From assembly GCA_013115125.1 (NCBI GenBank), contig JABANN010000020.1:62001-126000 (forward strand): 64,000 bases of DNA. Direction: 5' to 3'. Positions 25,801 through 37,800 of the stretch are shown piece by piece. The DNA is from Perkinsus olseni. Lineage: Eukaryota > Perkinsozoa > Perkinsida. The position numbers were made by a program, and so were the translations under genes. The notes beneath the pieces are model-generated. The model was not told the origin of the DNA. It saw only the letters and a list, made by a program, of their open reading frames with translations, and did not search any database. The first letter of the stretch is position 1; every line of letters starts with the position of its first letter.

Positions 25801-28800
25801 CGGTTATGCTAACGAGCTCCCTGTCACTGCGGCAAGTTGCTCGATTCGGTAGCACGCTTTCGGCATACTCTGCTACTAAGCTTGGCCATCAGCTCTCGGC
25901 ATTGGACGGCTGCTTCGTCGGTAGTTCTCTGTCGCTGAGGTCCTTCGCGCGACTAGGCAGTTCAGTCTCGGTTGGGACGGACCTCAAGGTAGCCGGATCG
26001 GCTACGATCGGTGGGGTGCTGGAGATGGAGGATGGTGTGTCGATCGCCAGCTTCCTCCGCCTCGGTAGCACCCTGTCTGTAGCAAGCGTATCACGCTTGA
26101 GCGACAGTATATCCGTTCTCGGCTACGGTCATCTGGGCAGCAGCCTGTCTTTGCGGTCCTTCTCTAGACTGGGGTCTTCAGTGTCCTCATTCGGTTGTGC
26201 CAGACTGGGCGATGCAATAAGCGTCCTCGGTTCTACAGAGCTTGCCTCCTCTCTATCGCTACGAGGCTTCAGTAGAGTGGGCAGCTCTATGTCTGTGCAA
26301 TCTGGTTCCGCGCTCGGCAGCTCACTCAGTACCCTCGATATGACGTCCCTTGGAAGCAGTCTATCATTGCGCTCATTCCTACGGGTTGGCGATAGCATCT
26401 CCACTCTTACCAACGCTCGCCTCGGAGCTGGGCTGTCCCTAATCGATATGGGGCAGATAGGTAGCTGTGTATCGCTCCGTCAATTCGCAAGACTTGGCAG
26501 CACACTTTCGTTGGTGTCGTTGGCGAGGCTCAGTGGATCGTTATCAGTGGTATCCTTCACTGAGCTCGGTAGCAGTCTGTCTTTGAGATATCTTGCTCGA
26601 TTCGGAAGTGCCCTCTCCGTCCGAGAGAGCTTAAGGTTGGGTAAGTCCCTCAGTGTGATTGAAATCGCCACTCTGAGCAGTTCGCTGTCGCTGCGCAACT
26701 TCCTCCGTGCCGGTAGTTCAGCCTCCGTCGTGGGCCGCTGCCGACTCGGTAGCACGCTCACGGCTCTGGCCTCTACCAACTTCGGTAGCTCTCTCTCCTT
26801 GCGGTGCTTCTCGAGGCTGGGGAGTGCGATATCAGCCTATGGTTTGGCTAGACTGGGCAGTTCGATATCGACCCTGGATCTCATACACTGTGGCTCCGCT
26901 ATGTCTCTACGGTCCATGATCAGAGCCGGGAGCTCTCTGTCGGTCGCTGGATCAAGGCTTGGGGTGGGCAATCAACTGTCTGCTCTCGGATGCGGCCATC
27001 TGGGAAGCAGTCTGTCCCTGAGAGGCTTCTCCAGATTTGGCTCGGGTCTATCTGTCCTGTCCAGCTCCTACCACGGTGCATCCTTATCGGTGCTCTCTCA
27101 GGTTGGCCTTGGCAGTGCCCTCTCTCTGCGAAGTTTCTGCCGGCTCGGAAGTTCCCTGTCGACAACGAGTAGCTTCCGCTTGGGTTCTGTGCTGTCTATC
27201 ATTGGTGCTGCGGAGTTCAGCAGCTCCCTATCCGTGAGGAGCTATCATCGTGCTGGCAGTGGATGCTCAGCGCTCGGTCTCACAAGGCTCGGCCTGTCCC
27301 TAAGTGCGCTCGATTATGTTGCACTGGGCAGCTCAATGTCGTTGAGGAGCTTCGCTAAAGTTGGCAGCAGCGCTTCGCTGGTGGGAGGTGCGATGCTCGG
27401 CTCGGCTCTCAGTGTCATAGGGCAGGCCTCCCTCGGGAGCTCCTTATCTCTTCGGTCATTCGCTAGACTGTCCGACACGGTATCGGTACTAGACTTCGTG
27501 ACTTTGGCCAGCTCTCTGTCGCTTAAATCCTTCGCCAGAGTCGGACAGCACACTTCTGTGTTGGACCGGGCAAACTTCGGCAGTGCCTTGTCCTTGCGCA
27601 ACTTCCTCAGGATCGGGAGCGGTCTCTCTCTAGTCAGCGCTGCGAGGTTCGGTGCTGGCCTGAGCTTGATTGATGAGGTTCACTTCGGTAGCTCCCTCTC
27701 CCTCCGGTCCGTAACGCGGTTTGGCAGCGGGGTATCGGTCTTCGCTGGAGCACAACTGTCATCAGCACTCTCTGTTGTTGACTCTACTGCTTTTGGCAGC
27801 TCGCTGTCTCTGCGTAGTTTTGCCCGACTGGGTAGCCACGCTAGCGTTGCGGACTTCACGATGCTTTCGAGCTCGCTGTCTGTCCGCAGCTTGGCTCGTC
27901 TGGGCAGCGGTCTCAGTGTTGCCAAGCAAACCTGGCTGGGAAGCACCGTATCCCTCGTCGAGTATTGCAACTTGGGCAGCTCCGTCTCCCTGCGTAGCTT
28001 TGCTAGGATGAGTAGCAAGCTCTCCATCTTGGACTACGTGGCCCTCGGTAGCTCTTTGTCGCTGAGGAGTTCGCTCAGGCTGGGCAGCGCCCTGTCTATG
28101 GTATCAACTGCACGGTTCGGATCTTCAATCTCGGCTTTGGACCTAGCCTCCTTCGGAAGCACTCTTTCTCTCAGAGGAGTGGGTCGCTTCGGAAGCGGTA
28201 TGTCGGTACATGGCCTGGCCCGTATCGGGTCACTGTACCAGCTATCGGTTATTGCAATGAACACCCTGAGCAGCTCTCTATCACTAAGATCTTTCGCGCG
28301 GTTAGGCAGTAACCTGTCCGCATTGGACTACGTTAGCCTGGGTAGCTCTCTATCCCTGTCTACGACAGCACGACTCGGTGGCTCTATTTCAATATTTGGC
28401 ACTGGTCGGCTTGGCAGCAGCATATCCGTTCTTGATGCAGTCAGGCTCGGCAGTGCACTGTCACTGCGCCATTTCTTGAGGATGGGTAGCGTCGTATCCA
28501 CTGCCTCGAGCACCACGATGGGTGCTTCGCTAAGCACGGTCGGCGCGACCATGTTCGGCAGCTCGTTGTCCTTGAGGAGCTTCAGTCGGCTAGGTAGTTC
28601 CCTCAGCGCCCTCGACTGCGCTTTGCTGGCCAGCTCCCTATCCCTCCGATCCGTTGCTCGTTTTGGCAGCTCCTTGTCGGCGCAGTCCCTCGCAGCACTA
28701 GGCAGGGCGCTATCTGTCGTAGGCAGTACATTGATGAGCAGCTCATTATCCCTCCGTGGTTTTGCTCGCTTCGGTAGTTCTCTCTCGGTCACTGGCTTAG

Positions 28801-31800
28801 TTCGCCTTGGGTCGCTACAAGGAGCCTCGGTCATCGATATGGTCGTTCTCGGTAGCTCCCTCTCTGTGCGAAGCTTCGCTAGGCTCGGCCAGACGCTCTC
28901 GGTTTTCGACGCGGCACAGCTTGCGAGCTCTCTATCCCTCCGATCCTTGGCTCGTACGGGTAGCTCGTTCTCCGTCTACGGCTACTCCAGGTTAGGGTCG
29001 TCGCAATCAGTGGTCGGCTCAGCCCAGCTGGCTAGCTCGCTATCATTAAGATCCCTGGCGAGGTTGGGCAGCAGCGTATCTCTCCTCAGTAGTGGCGTGG
29101 TCGGTGGTGGGCTCTCTGTGATCGAGCAGATTCATATTGGAAGCTCGCTATCCCTTCGTTCATTGTCGAGGCTTGGTAGCTATGTCACTGTTCTGGACTA
29201 CGCCACCTTCAGCAGTTCGATGTCCATCCGTGCCTTTGCCAGGCTCGGGAGCAGTGCATCGATAAACGCTGTGTCGAGCATAGGAAGCAGCCTCACCGTG
29301 CTGGACGCTGTAGCTTTAGGCAGCTCTCTGTCCTTGAGGAGCTTCGCGAGGCTTGGTGGTGCTGCTAGCGTGCTCGACTGCACTGCTCTTGGCAGCTCTC
29401 TGTCCCTGAGGGCCTTCTCACGCTTCGGCAGCGGCCTATCTGTCACGGGCATGGCGAGGTTCGGTTCCATGACCACAGCAAGTGTGATTGGCTGTGCTCT
29501 TTTGGGTAGCTCGTTGTCACTACGCTCGGCGGCTCGTCTCGGCAGCTCCGTATCGATCGTTGGCTCGGCCAACTTTGGCAGTTCCGTCAGCGTCCTCGGC
29601 GAGGCTGCTCTGGGAAGTTCGTTCTCGTTACGAAGCTTCACTCGCCTCTCCGGTGCAGTTTCGGGTCTCGAATGCTCCCTTATGGGCAGCGCTCTGTCAT
29701 TGAGAGCATTCTCTCGGTTCGGCAGCTCCCTCTCTGCATACGGTGACTCGTCACTCGGCGGGAGCATCTCGGTACTCGACTATACTACTTTGGGAAGCTC
29801 CGTATCACTGAGAGCTGTAGCACGACTTGGCAGTACGGTGTCGGTCCTGGCGGCAGGCAGGCTGGCCGGAAGCACATCGGTGCTGAGCTTCGCCCATCTT
29901 GGGAGCTCACTTTCACTCCGCGGTTTCGCCAGACTCGGATCTAAGTGCTCGGTACTGGACTTCCTAACCTTGGGTAGTTCTCTCTCGGTGAGGACACTGC
30001 TACGCTGTGGAAGCAGCTTGTCGGTTGTTGAGAGGTCGCGATTCGCCGGCACTCTGTCGCTGCTCGACTATGTCAACATGGGCAGCACGCTCTCCATCAG
30101 AAACATAGCCAGCATTGGTGCCCGACTCTCCGCTCTTGACTGCACTTCCCTCGGCAGCGCCCTCTCTTTGCGTGCCTTTGCTCGGCTGGGCAGTGGTCTC
30201 TCCGTCACTGGACTGCAGAGGGTTGGCTCAGTCTACTCGGTCTCGGTTATTGACCAGGTCTCGCTGGGCAGCTCACTATCGGTGCGGAGCATGGCAAGGA
30301 TGGGAAGTCTCACCTCGATTGTCGGGTCCTCGTTGCTTGGTGGTGCCCTCTCTACAATAGGGCGCTCATCGGTCGGCAGCTCCCTGTCTCTACGCTCTTT
30401 CGCTCGTCTGGGCGATGGCATCACTGTATTGGAGCAGTGCGCCCTGGGTAGCTCCTTGTCGCTCCGGACGGCAGCTCGATGCGGTAGCAGTCTCTCCGTT
30501 CTTCTCGGTGCTCGCCTCGGCGGCTCATTGTCTGTACAGGACGAGGTCCACTTGGGGAGTTCCCTGTCTCTGCGCTCCTTCGCTAGACTCAGTGATCAGC
30601 TCTCCGTGATCGACTCGGTCGCCTTCGGTAGCACTCTCTCGCTAAGGTCCTTCGCCAGACTGGCTTCAAGCGCTAGCGTACTTGACTCCGGCTGCTTCGG
30701 CAGCTCCTTGTCCTTACGCAACTTCGCTAGGCTTGGCAGTGGCGTCTCCGTGGCTGGTCTGTGCAGAGTTGGCTCCGTATACAAGCTGTCCACGATAGCC
30801 GCTGGAGCATTCGGCAGCTCACTCAGTCTGCGATCCTTCGCGAGACTAGGCAGTGCGGCTACGGTCTTTGATCACATCTCGCTCGGTAGCAGCCTTTCCT
30901 GCCGAAGCTTTGCGAGGATCGGCAGTAGCCTCTCAGTCGGGTCCAGTGGCAAGAGTTCTTTTGCTGGTCCGCTATCCCTCTTCGATGCTGTTCAGTGCGG
31001 CTCCTCTCTGTCACTGCGGTCCTTCTTGCGAATCGGCAGTGGCGTGTCCGCGGCTGGACTGGGCACTGTAGGGTCCATGAGCTCGGTGTCTGTGATTGGG
31101 TGTGCCGCCTTCGGAAGCTCGCTCTCTTTGCGGTCTTTCGCCAGGCTCGGCAGCAAGGTGTCGATTCTAGATTGTACGAGCCTCGGCAGCAGCCTGTCGG
31201 TGAGGTCGGCAGTGCGCTTCGGCAGCTCCATATCAACTGCCTCGGTCGCCAGCTTCGGCTCCGTATCTCTCGCATCATGTGTCGGCTACGTCCATATTGG
31301 TAGCACCCTTTCCCTCCGCGGCTTTGGTCGCCTTGGTTCTCGCCTCAGCGTGTTTGATGCTGCAAGTCTAGGTAGCACGCTCTCGCTCCGCTCCTTCGCC
31401 CGGCTTGGAAGTGCTGCCTCAGTGACCGGCCTGGCTCGATTGGGCTCGGTTTACAAGCTCAGCGTTATCGATGGCACCCACTTGAGTAGCAGTCTATCCC
31501 TGCGCAGCTTTGCTCGCCTAGGGAGCAGCCTCTCAAGCGCTGGAACGGCTCATGTTGGTTCTGCCATCTCGGCTCTCTCCTTCATCAGATCTGGTGCATC
31601 ACTATCTGTGCTGGAGGGCTCACAGTTTGGTAGCTCACTCTCCCTGCGCAGCTTTGGTCGGCTGGGCTCCCGTCTCTCTATACTGGACGCGGTTTGCCTC
31701 GGCAGTGCCCTCTCTGTACGTGCGGTGGCGCGTATTGGAAGCACAATATCTGCTACTGGCTTTTGCAGGATTGGCCAGTCGCTGTCAGTGGTTTCCGAGA

Positions 31801-34800
31801 CACATCTGGGGAGCTCTCTGTCACTACGAAGCTTCGGTCGCCTCGGTGGCACTGCATCCGTCTTCGATGTAGTAGCATTAAGTAGCGCGCTGTCCTTGAG
31901 ATCCCTCGCCAGGCTTGGCAGTGGCGTATCTGTCACTGGCCTCGTCCGCCTAGGGTCCCTCTATGCTCTATCAACTATTGCATCGACGACTCTTGGTAGC
32001 GCTCTCTCAGTGAGGTCCCTCGCTCGCCTGGGCAGTGGCCTTTCAGTGGCTCGAAGCGGCTCATTCGGGGGGACCTTGAGTACCATAGGGCAGGCCCATC
32101 TGGGTAGCAGCTTATCTCTCCGGGGCTTTGCACGACTTGGCTCTTCGGTATCAGTGCTCGACTACCTCGCCCTCGGTAGCTCATTGTCGGTACGCGCGGT
32201 GCTGCGTCAAGGAAGCTCTCTCTCTGTGGCATCATCAGCCCTGCTCAGCGGCAGCATCAGTGTCCTGGGGCAATCCGCGATCGGCAGCAGCTTGTCACTG
32301 CGGAGCTTCGCTCGTCTCGGTAGCTCTGCAAGTGTTCTCGAGGCTTCGGCTTTCGGCAGTTCTCTCTCTCTAAGGAGCTTCGCTCGACTCGGCAGTGGTA
32401 TCTCTGTTGCTAGTTTGGCAAGAGTCGGATCCGTCTACAAGATCTCCGTGATCGCTGGCATGTCTATGGGAAGTGCCCTATCGTTGAGGTCCTTCGCGAG
32501 GATAGGCAGCTCGATGTCAGTGTCGTCCGGTCTCACACTTGGTAGCAGCGTCTCGGCTCTATCGCAGGGATACTTCAGTGACCGACTTTCCGTTCTCGGA
32601 GCTGCGTCGTTCGGAAGTTGCCTATCGTTGCGCAGCTTCGCCCGCCTTGGCAAGTCTGCCAGTGCCCTCGATTATACTGCTTTAGGCAGTAGCCTCTCGC
32701 TTCGTTCAGCGTCGCGTATCGGCAGCACCATGTCGGTCTTCGCTGACTTGAAACTAGGAGACTCTGTCAGTGTTATCTCAGAGGCGTCCTTGGGTAGTTC
32801 CCTATCTTTACGAAGCTTCTCCAGGCTCGGGTCGTCCGCCTCGGTACTTGACTTCCTAACCTTGGGCAGTTCCTTGTCCCTTCGAGGTTGTCTCCGTCTT
32901 GGGAGCGGCGTTTCCGTACAGGGCCTCCAACGCGTCGGCTCGGTGTACGCTATCTCGGTCATTGCCAGCTCATCTCTCGGTAGCTCCCTGTCTCTGAGGG
33001 GCTTTGCCAGGCTGGGCAGCGGAGTGTCGGTTCTCTCAACCGCTGATCTTGGAGCCAGCGTCTCGGTCCTGGATGCCACAGCTCTGGGCAGTAGCATGTC
33101 CCTGAGGAGCTTCGCCAGACTGGGAAGCTCAACTACTGCATTCGACTTCGCCTTGCTCAGTAGCTCCTTGTCGCTTCGGTCCGTGATGCGCTTGGGCAGT
33201 ACCCTCTCTGTACAGTCGTCTGGCCTAGTCGGAAGCTCGTGCTCGGTGTTGGGCTCCTCGGCCCTCGGTAGCAGCTTATCTCTGCGCAGCTTCGCACGAT
33301 TCGGCAGTGTGCTCAGCGCATTCGACTTCGCAGCCCTTGGCAGTGCTCTATCCGTGAGGGCCGCAATAAGAGCTGGTAGCTCCCTGTCTGTGACCGGGGC
33401 AACGAGGTTCGGATCCTTACTGGCAGTCTCCGTCTGCGAGGCAGTCAACCTCGGCAGTTCCCTATCGTTAAGAAGCTTCGCTAGGCTCGGCAGTGATCTA
33501 TCAGTACTCGACAGGACCGCCCTTGGAAGCTCTTTATCTGTCAGGGCCTTCGCCAGGCTGGGCAGTAGTGTGTCCGTAACAGGCCTTGCGCGAATTGGCT
33601 CGATATACGACTTATCGGTCATCAGCTCGACTACCTTCGGCAGCGGTCTATCACTCCGTGGTTTCGCCAGACTCGGGAGCACAGTATCAACGTGTGCCTC
33701 CGCGAGACTGGGCGACTCGCTCACCGCGCTCGGTGCTGCCTCCTTCGGTAGCTCGCTGTCTTTGAGGAGCTTCGCTCGTCTTGGCGGCAAGCATTCTGTA
33801 TTCGACTACACCAGCCTTGGCAGTAGCCTCTCCCTGGCCTCCTTCGCCAGGATCGGCAGCACGCTCTCAGTCTTCAGCGAGTCATCTCTTGGCGGGACAG
33901 TCTCCGTACTCGATGCTACCGCCTGCTCGAGCTCCCTCTCTCTGAGGAGCTTCTCTCGCCTTGGCGGCATCCTGTCGGTGTTTGACTTCACCACCCTCAG
34001 TAGCAGTCTCTCAGTTCGCAGTGCGGTCCGCATTGGCAGCTCGCTTTCCGTCTTCGGCAACACCAACAGCCCCTGTGGCTGCGGTCTCTCCGTCTTGGCT
34101 CAAGCTACTCTGGGCAGTTCGCTATCTCTACGCTCTTTTGCTAGTCTTGGCAGCTCCGCCTCCATCCTGGACATGGTAACTCTTGGTAGCTCTCTCTCCC
34201 TACGAGGCGTCTCTCGCTGCGGCAGTGGCGTGTCAGTGTATGGCTTGGCACGTGTCGGCTCCTTGTACAGCCTCTCGGTCATAGCCTGTAACGGTCTCAG
34301 TAGCTCCCTGTCCTTACGCTCATTCGCCCGTATGGGAAGTGTGGTCTCGATCTACAGCGCTAGCCGCCTGGGAGGCTCTGCAAGCATTCTCGACAGCATG
34401 CACTGCGGTAGTAGTCTGTCGTTGCGGTCATTCGCTAGGCTGGCCAGTTGTGCTAGTGTTTGCCACTTCGCCTCCTTTGGTTCGGCTCTTTCCATCCGCG
34501 CAGCGGTGAGGGTAGGCAGTACCTGCTCGGTAGCCCAGTTGGCCCGTATCGGTTCCATCTATAAACTGAGCGTCATATCCAGCGGCTACTTCGGCAGCTC
34601 TCTCTCCCTTAGGAGTGCTGCCAGGCTGGGCAGTTCCCTCTCAGTCAGCGGGCTTACCCGTGTTGGCTCAATCTATGCGTTGTCTGTGATAGCTGATACT
34701 TCTTTCGGCAGTTCGCTGTCTTTGAGGAGCTTCGCTCGCCTCGGTAGCAAGGTGTCAGTGCTAGACCAAGCTAACCTAGGCAGCACTCTATCTCTTCGGG

Positions 34801-37800
34801 GCGTTTGTCGGCTCGGCAGCAGTGTTTCCTCTTTCGGCCTTGCCCGTCTGGGATCTGTTTACAAGTTGAGCGTCATCGCGTCTGTGGACTTTGGTAGCAG
34901 TCTTTCTCTAAGATCAGCTGCCCGTCTCGGCAGTAGCCTATCCGTCTTCGGGTCTGGTCAGATCGGCAGTGCTCTGAGCATACTAGCCAGCACCTCCTTT
35001 GGGTCCTCCACTTCTGTTCTGGACCAGGTCGCAGTCGGCAGCTCTCTGTCACTGCGCAGCTTCGCTCGGCTAGGGAGCAAGTCCAGCGCACTTGACTTTG
35101 TACTGCTGGGAAGCACTCTATCCCTCAGAAGTCTTGCTAGGCTGGGCAGCGTGGCATCGGTCTACGGCCTCAGTCGGCTGGGCGACTCGTTGTCGGCCCT
35201 TGGACTGGTCGGCTTGGGTAGTTCGCTATCCGTCAGGAGCTTCAGCAGGCTCGGCGGCAAGGTCAGCCTCTGGGACTTGTCATCCATTGGCAGTTCTCTG
35301 AGTGTGAGGAGCCTGGCTCGCTTCGGCAGCACAATCTCGGTAACCTCGCTTCTCCGCTGCGGCTCTGTCTACTCACTGTCCATTATAGCCTCTACGTCTC
35401 TAGCGAGCTCACTGTCTCTAAGACAGTTCGCGCGGCTGGGCAGCGGCTTCTCTGTCCTCGGGAGCACCCGCCTCTCAGAGAGGATTTCTGTGCTTGACTC
35501 GACTGACCTCGGTAGCTCCCTCTCGCTCCGCAGCTTCTGCCGTCTGGGAAGCAAGCTGAGTATAGTAGACTTGGCTACACTGGGCAGCTCTCTGTCCGTG
35601 AGGTCTGCGGTGAGGATCGGTAGCTCGATATCTGTTGCTGCCTCTTCCAGACTCGGTGCTACCCTGTCTACTCTCAGCGAGACGGTATGCGGCAGCTCTC
35701 TGTCATTGAGGAGCTTTGCTCGTCTTGGCAGCCTACTGACCGTGTTCGACCACGGACTTCTCTCGAGTAGTCTATCACTGAGAGGCTTCGCAAGGCTTGG
35801 CAGTACTTTGTCGGTGACCGGTGTAGCAAGAGTAGGGTCCCTCTACACAGTCTCAGCCTACGGTGCAGTCACCTTGGGCAGCTCTTTTTCACTCAGGAGC
35901 TTTGCTCGATTGGGCAGCAGCCTCTCTGTCGCTACCTCTGGGTGCTTCGGCTCTGCAGTATCTGCACTGTCCCTAAGTCGTTGCGGCGGTACTATATCCT
36001 CACTCGGATTTGCTTCCTTTGGTAGCTCTCTGTCCATACGGTCTTGGGTGCGCCTCAGCGGTCGCCTAAGCATACTGGACATGTCGTCGTTCGGCAGCAC
36101 TCTCTCGTTGCGCTCCGCTGCTAGACTTGGATCGGGTCTCACGGTTCTCGGTATGGCAAGTATCGGTAAATCGCTCTCTGCCATCGAGGCTGTGGCTTTG
36201 GGCAGCAGCCTCTCTCTGAGGTCTGCTTGCCGACTGGGCAGCTCCGTGTCCATTCTGTCCGCCATACGTGCTGGTTCATCTCTCTCCGTGTTGGATCGAA
36301 TCACGCTCGGTAGCTCGGTGTCTCTGCGCTCGTTCAGCCGATTCGGCTCCAGCCTGTCAGTCCTCGACGTATCGGTCCTCGGTAGCTCTATGTCCATGCG
36401 GGCATTCCTTCGCGTGGGAAGCGCGTTTTCTCTATTCGATGGGGCGAGGCTGGGCTCTTGTATCTCGCTGGTCAGCTATGCTACCCTCGGAAGTTCAATC
36501 TCCTTGCGCAGTTTCGCGAGGATGGGCTCCAAACTCTCGGTCATCGACGACGTAGAGATCGGCAGCAGCCTGTCTTTGCGCAGCTTTTCAAGGCTGGGTA
36601 GCACGGTGACAGTCTTACAGCGGGCCACTCTAGGCTCGGCCTTATCAGTGCTGAGCCAAACCAGCATGGGCAGCTCGCTCTCTCTGAGATCCTTCTCCCG
36701 CTTTGGGTCACGACTAAGCGTTCTGGATTCCCTCAACCTCGGAAGCTCTCTGTCCCTCCGCAGCTTCGCCAGATTCGCCAGCTCCCTCTCGGCGTTGAGC
36801 TCCGGCCAGTTTGGCCGCCGCTTGAGTGCTGTAGAGCAAGCGCACTTCGGCAGTTCCTTGTCGTTGAGAAGCTTGGCCCGGTTAGGCAGCAAAGTTTCTG
36901 TTCTGGACTTGGCCCACTTTGGAAGCGCACTCTCAGTTCGCTCATTCACCCGAGTTGGTGCCCGCTTCTCTGTACTGGACGAGGTAGAGATCGGCAGTAC
37001 CCTATCCCTACGGTCATTTGCTCGTCTGGGCAGTGGAGTGTCTATGCTCGGCCTGCTACGGACAGGTTCTGTCTACTCAGTCTCTACTCTGGCAGAGGCC
37101 ATCCTTGGCAGCTCCTTGTCTCTCCGGAGCTTCGCTAGACTCGGCTCTAAGGTCTCGGTTCTCGACTTTGTCCACCTCGGCAGCAGCCTCTCCCTGCGTT
37201 GCAGCACCAAGATAGGGTCTCAAATATCCGTGTTGTCCAAGGCCTCACTCTCTGCCCAGCTCACTGTGCTTGACCATGCTAATATCGGCAGCAGTATGTC
37301 CATCCGCGCCATGGCTAGGCTTGGATCGGGCCTATCGATCTTCTCTAATGCTCTAGCGGGCTCGTCTGTATCGATATACGGCAAGTCCTACATGCAGTCG
37401 TCGGCATCTGTTGTCGACTCGGTGTCGTTCAGTAGCTCCCTCTCTCTGAGGAGCTTCGCGAGGCTTGGCAGCACCGTATCTGCTCTAGATTGTGTTACTC
37501 TAGGCAGCACGCTCTCGCTACGAGGATTTGGCCGCCTTGGCAGTGGAGTGTCGATCCTCGGCCTTGCTCGAGTAGGCTCTGTTTACAAGCTCTCGGCAAT
37601 CGATGGTGCACAGTTCGGCAGTTCTTTGTCCTTGAGGTCTTTTTCACGGTGTGGATCGAAGCTGTCGGTCTTCGACTTCGCTCAGCTTGGGAGCAGCCTC
37701 TCCATCAGGGCTCTCTTCCGGCTTGGGTCGAGCTTCTCTGCCGTGTCCAATTCTAGGATCGGCGCTGTTGCCTCGATCGTAGACCACGTCATGATAGGCA

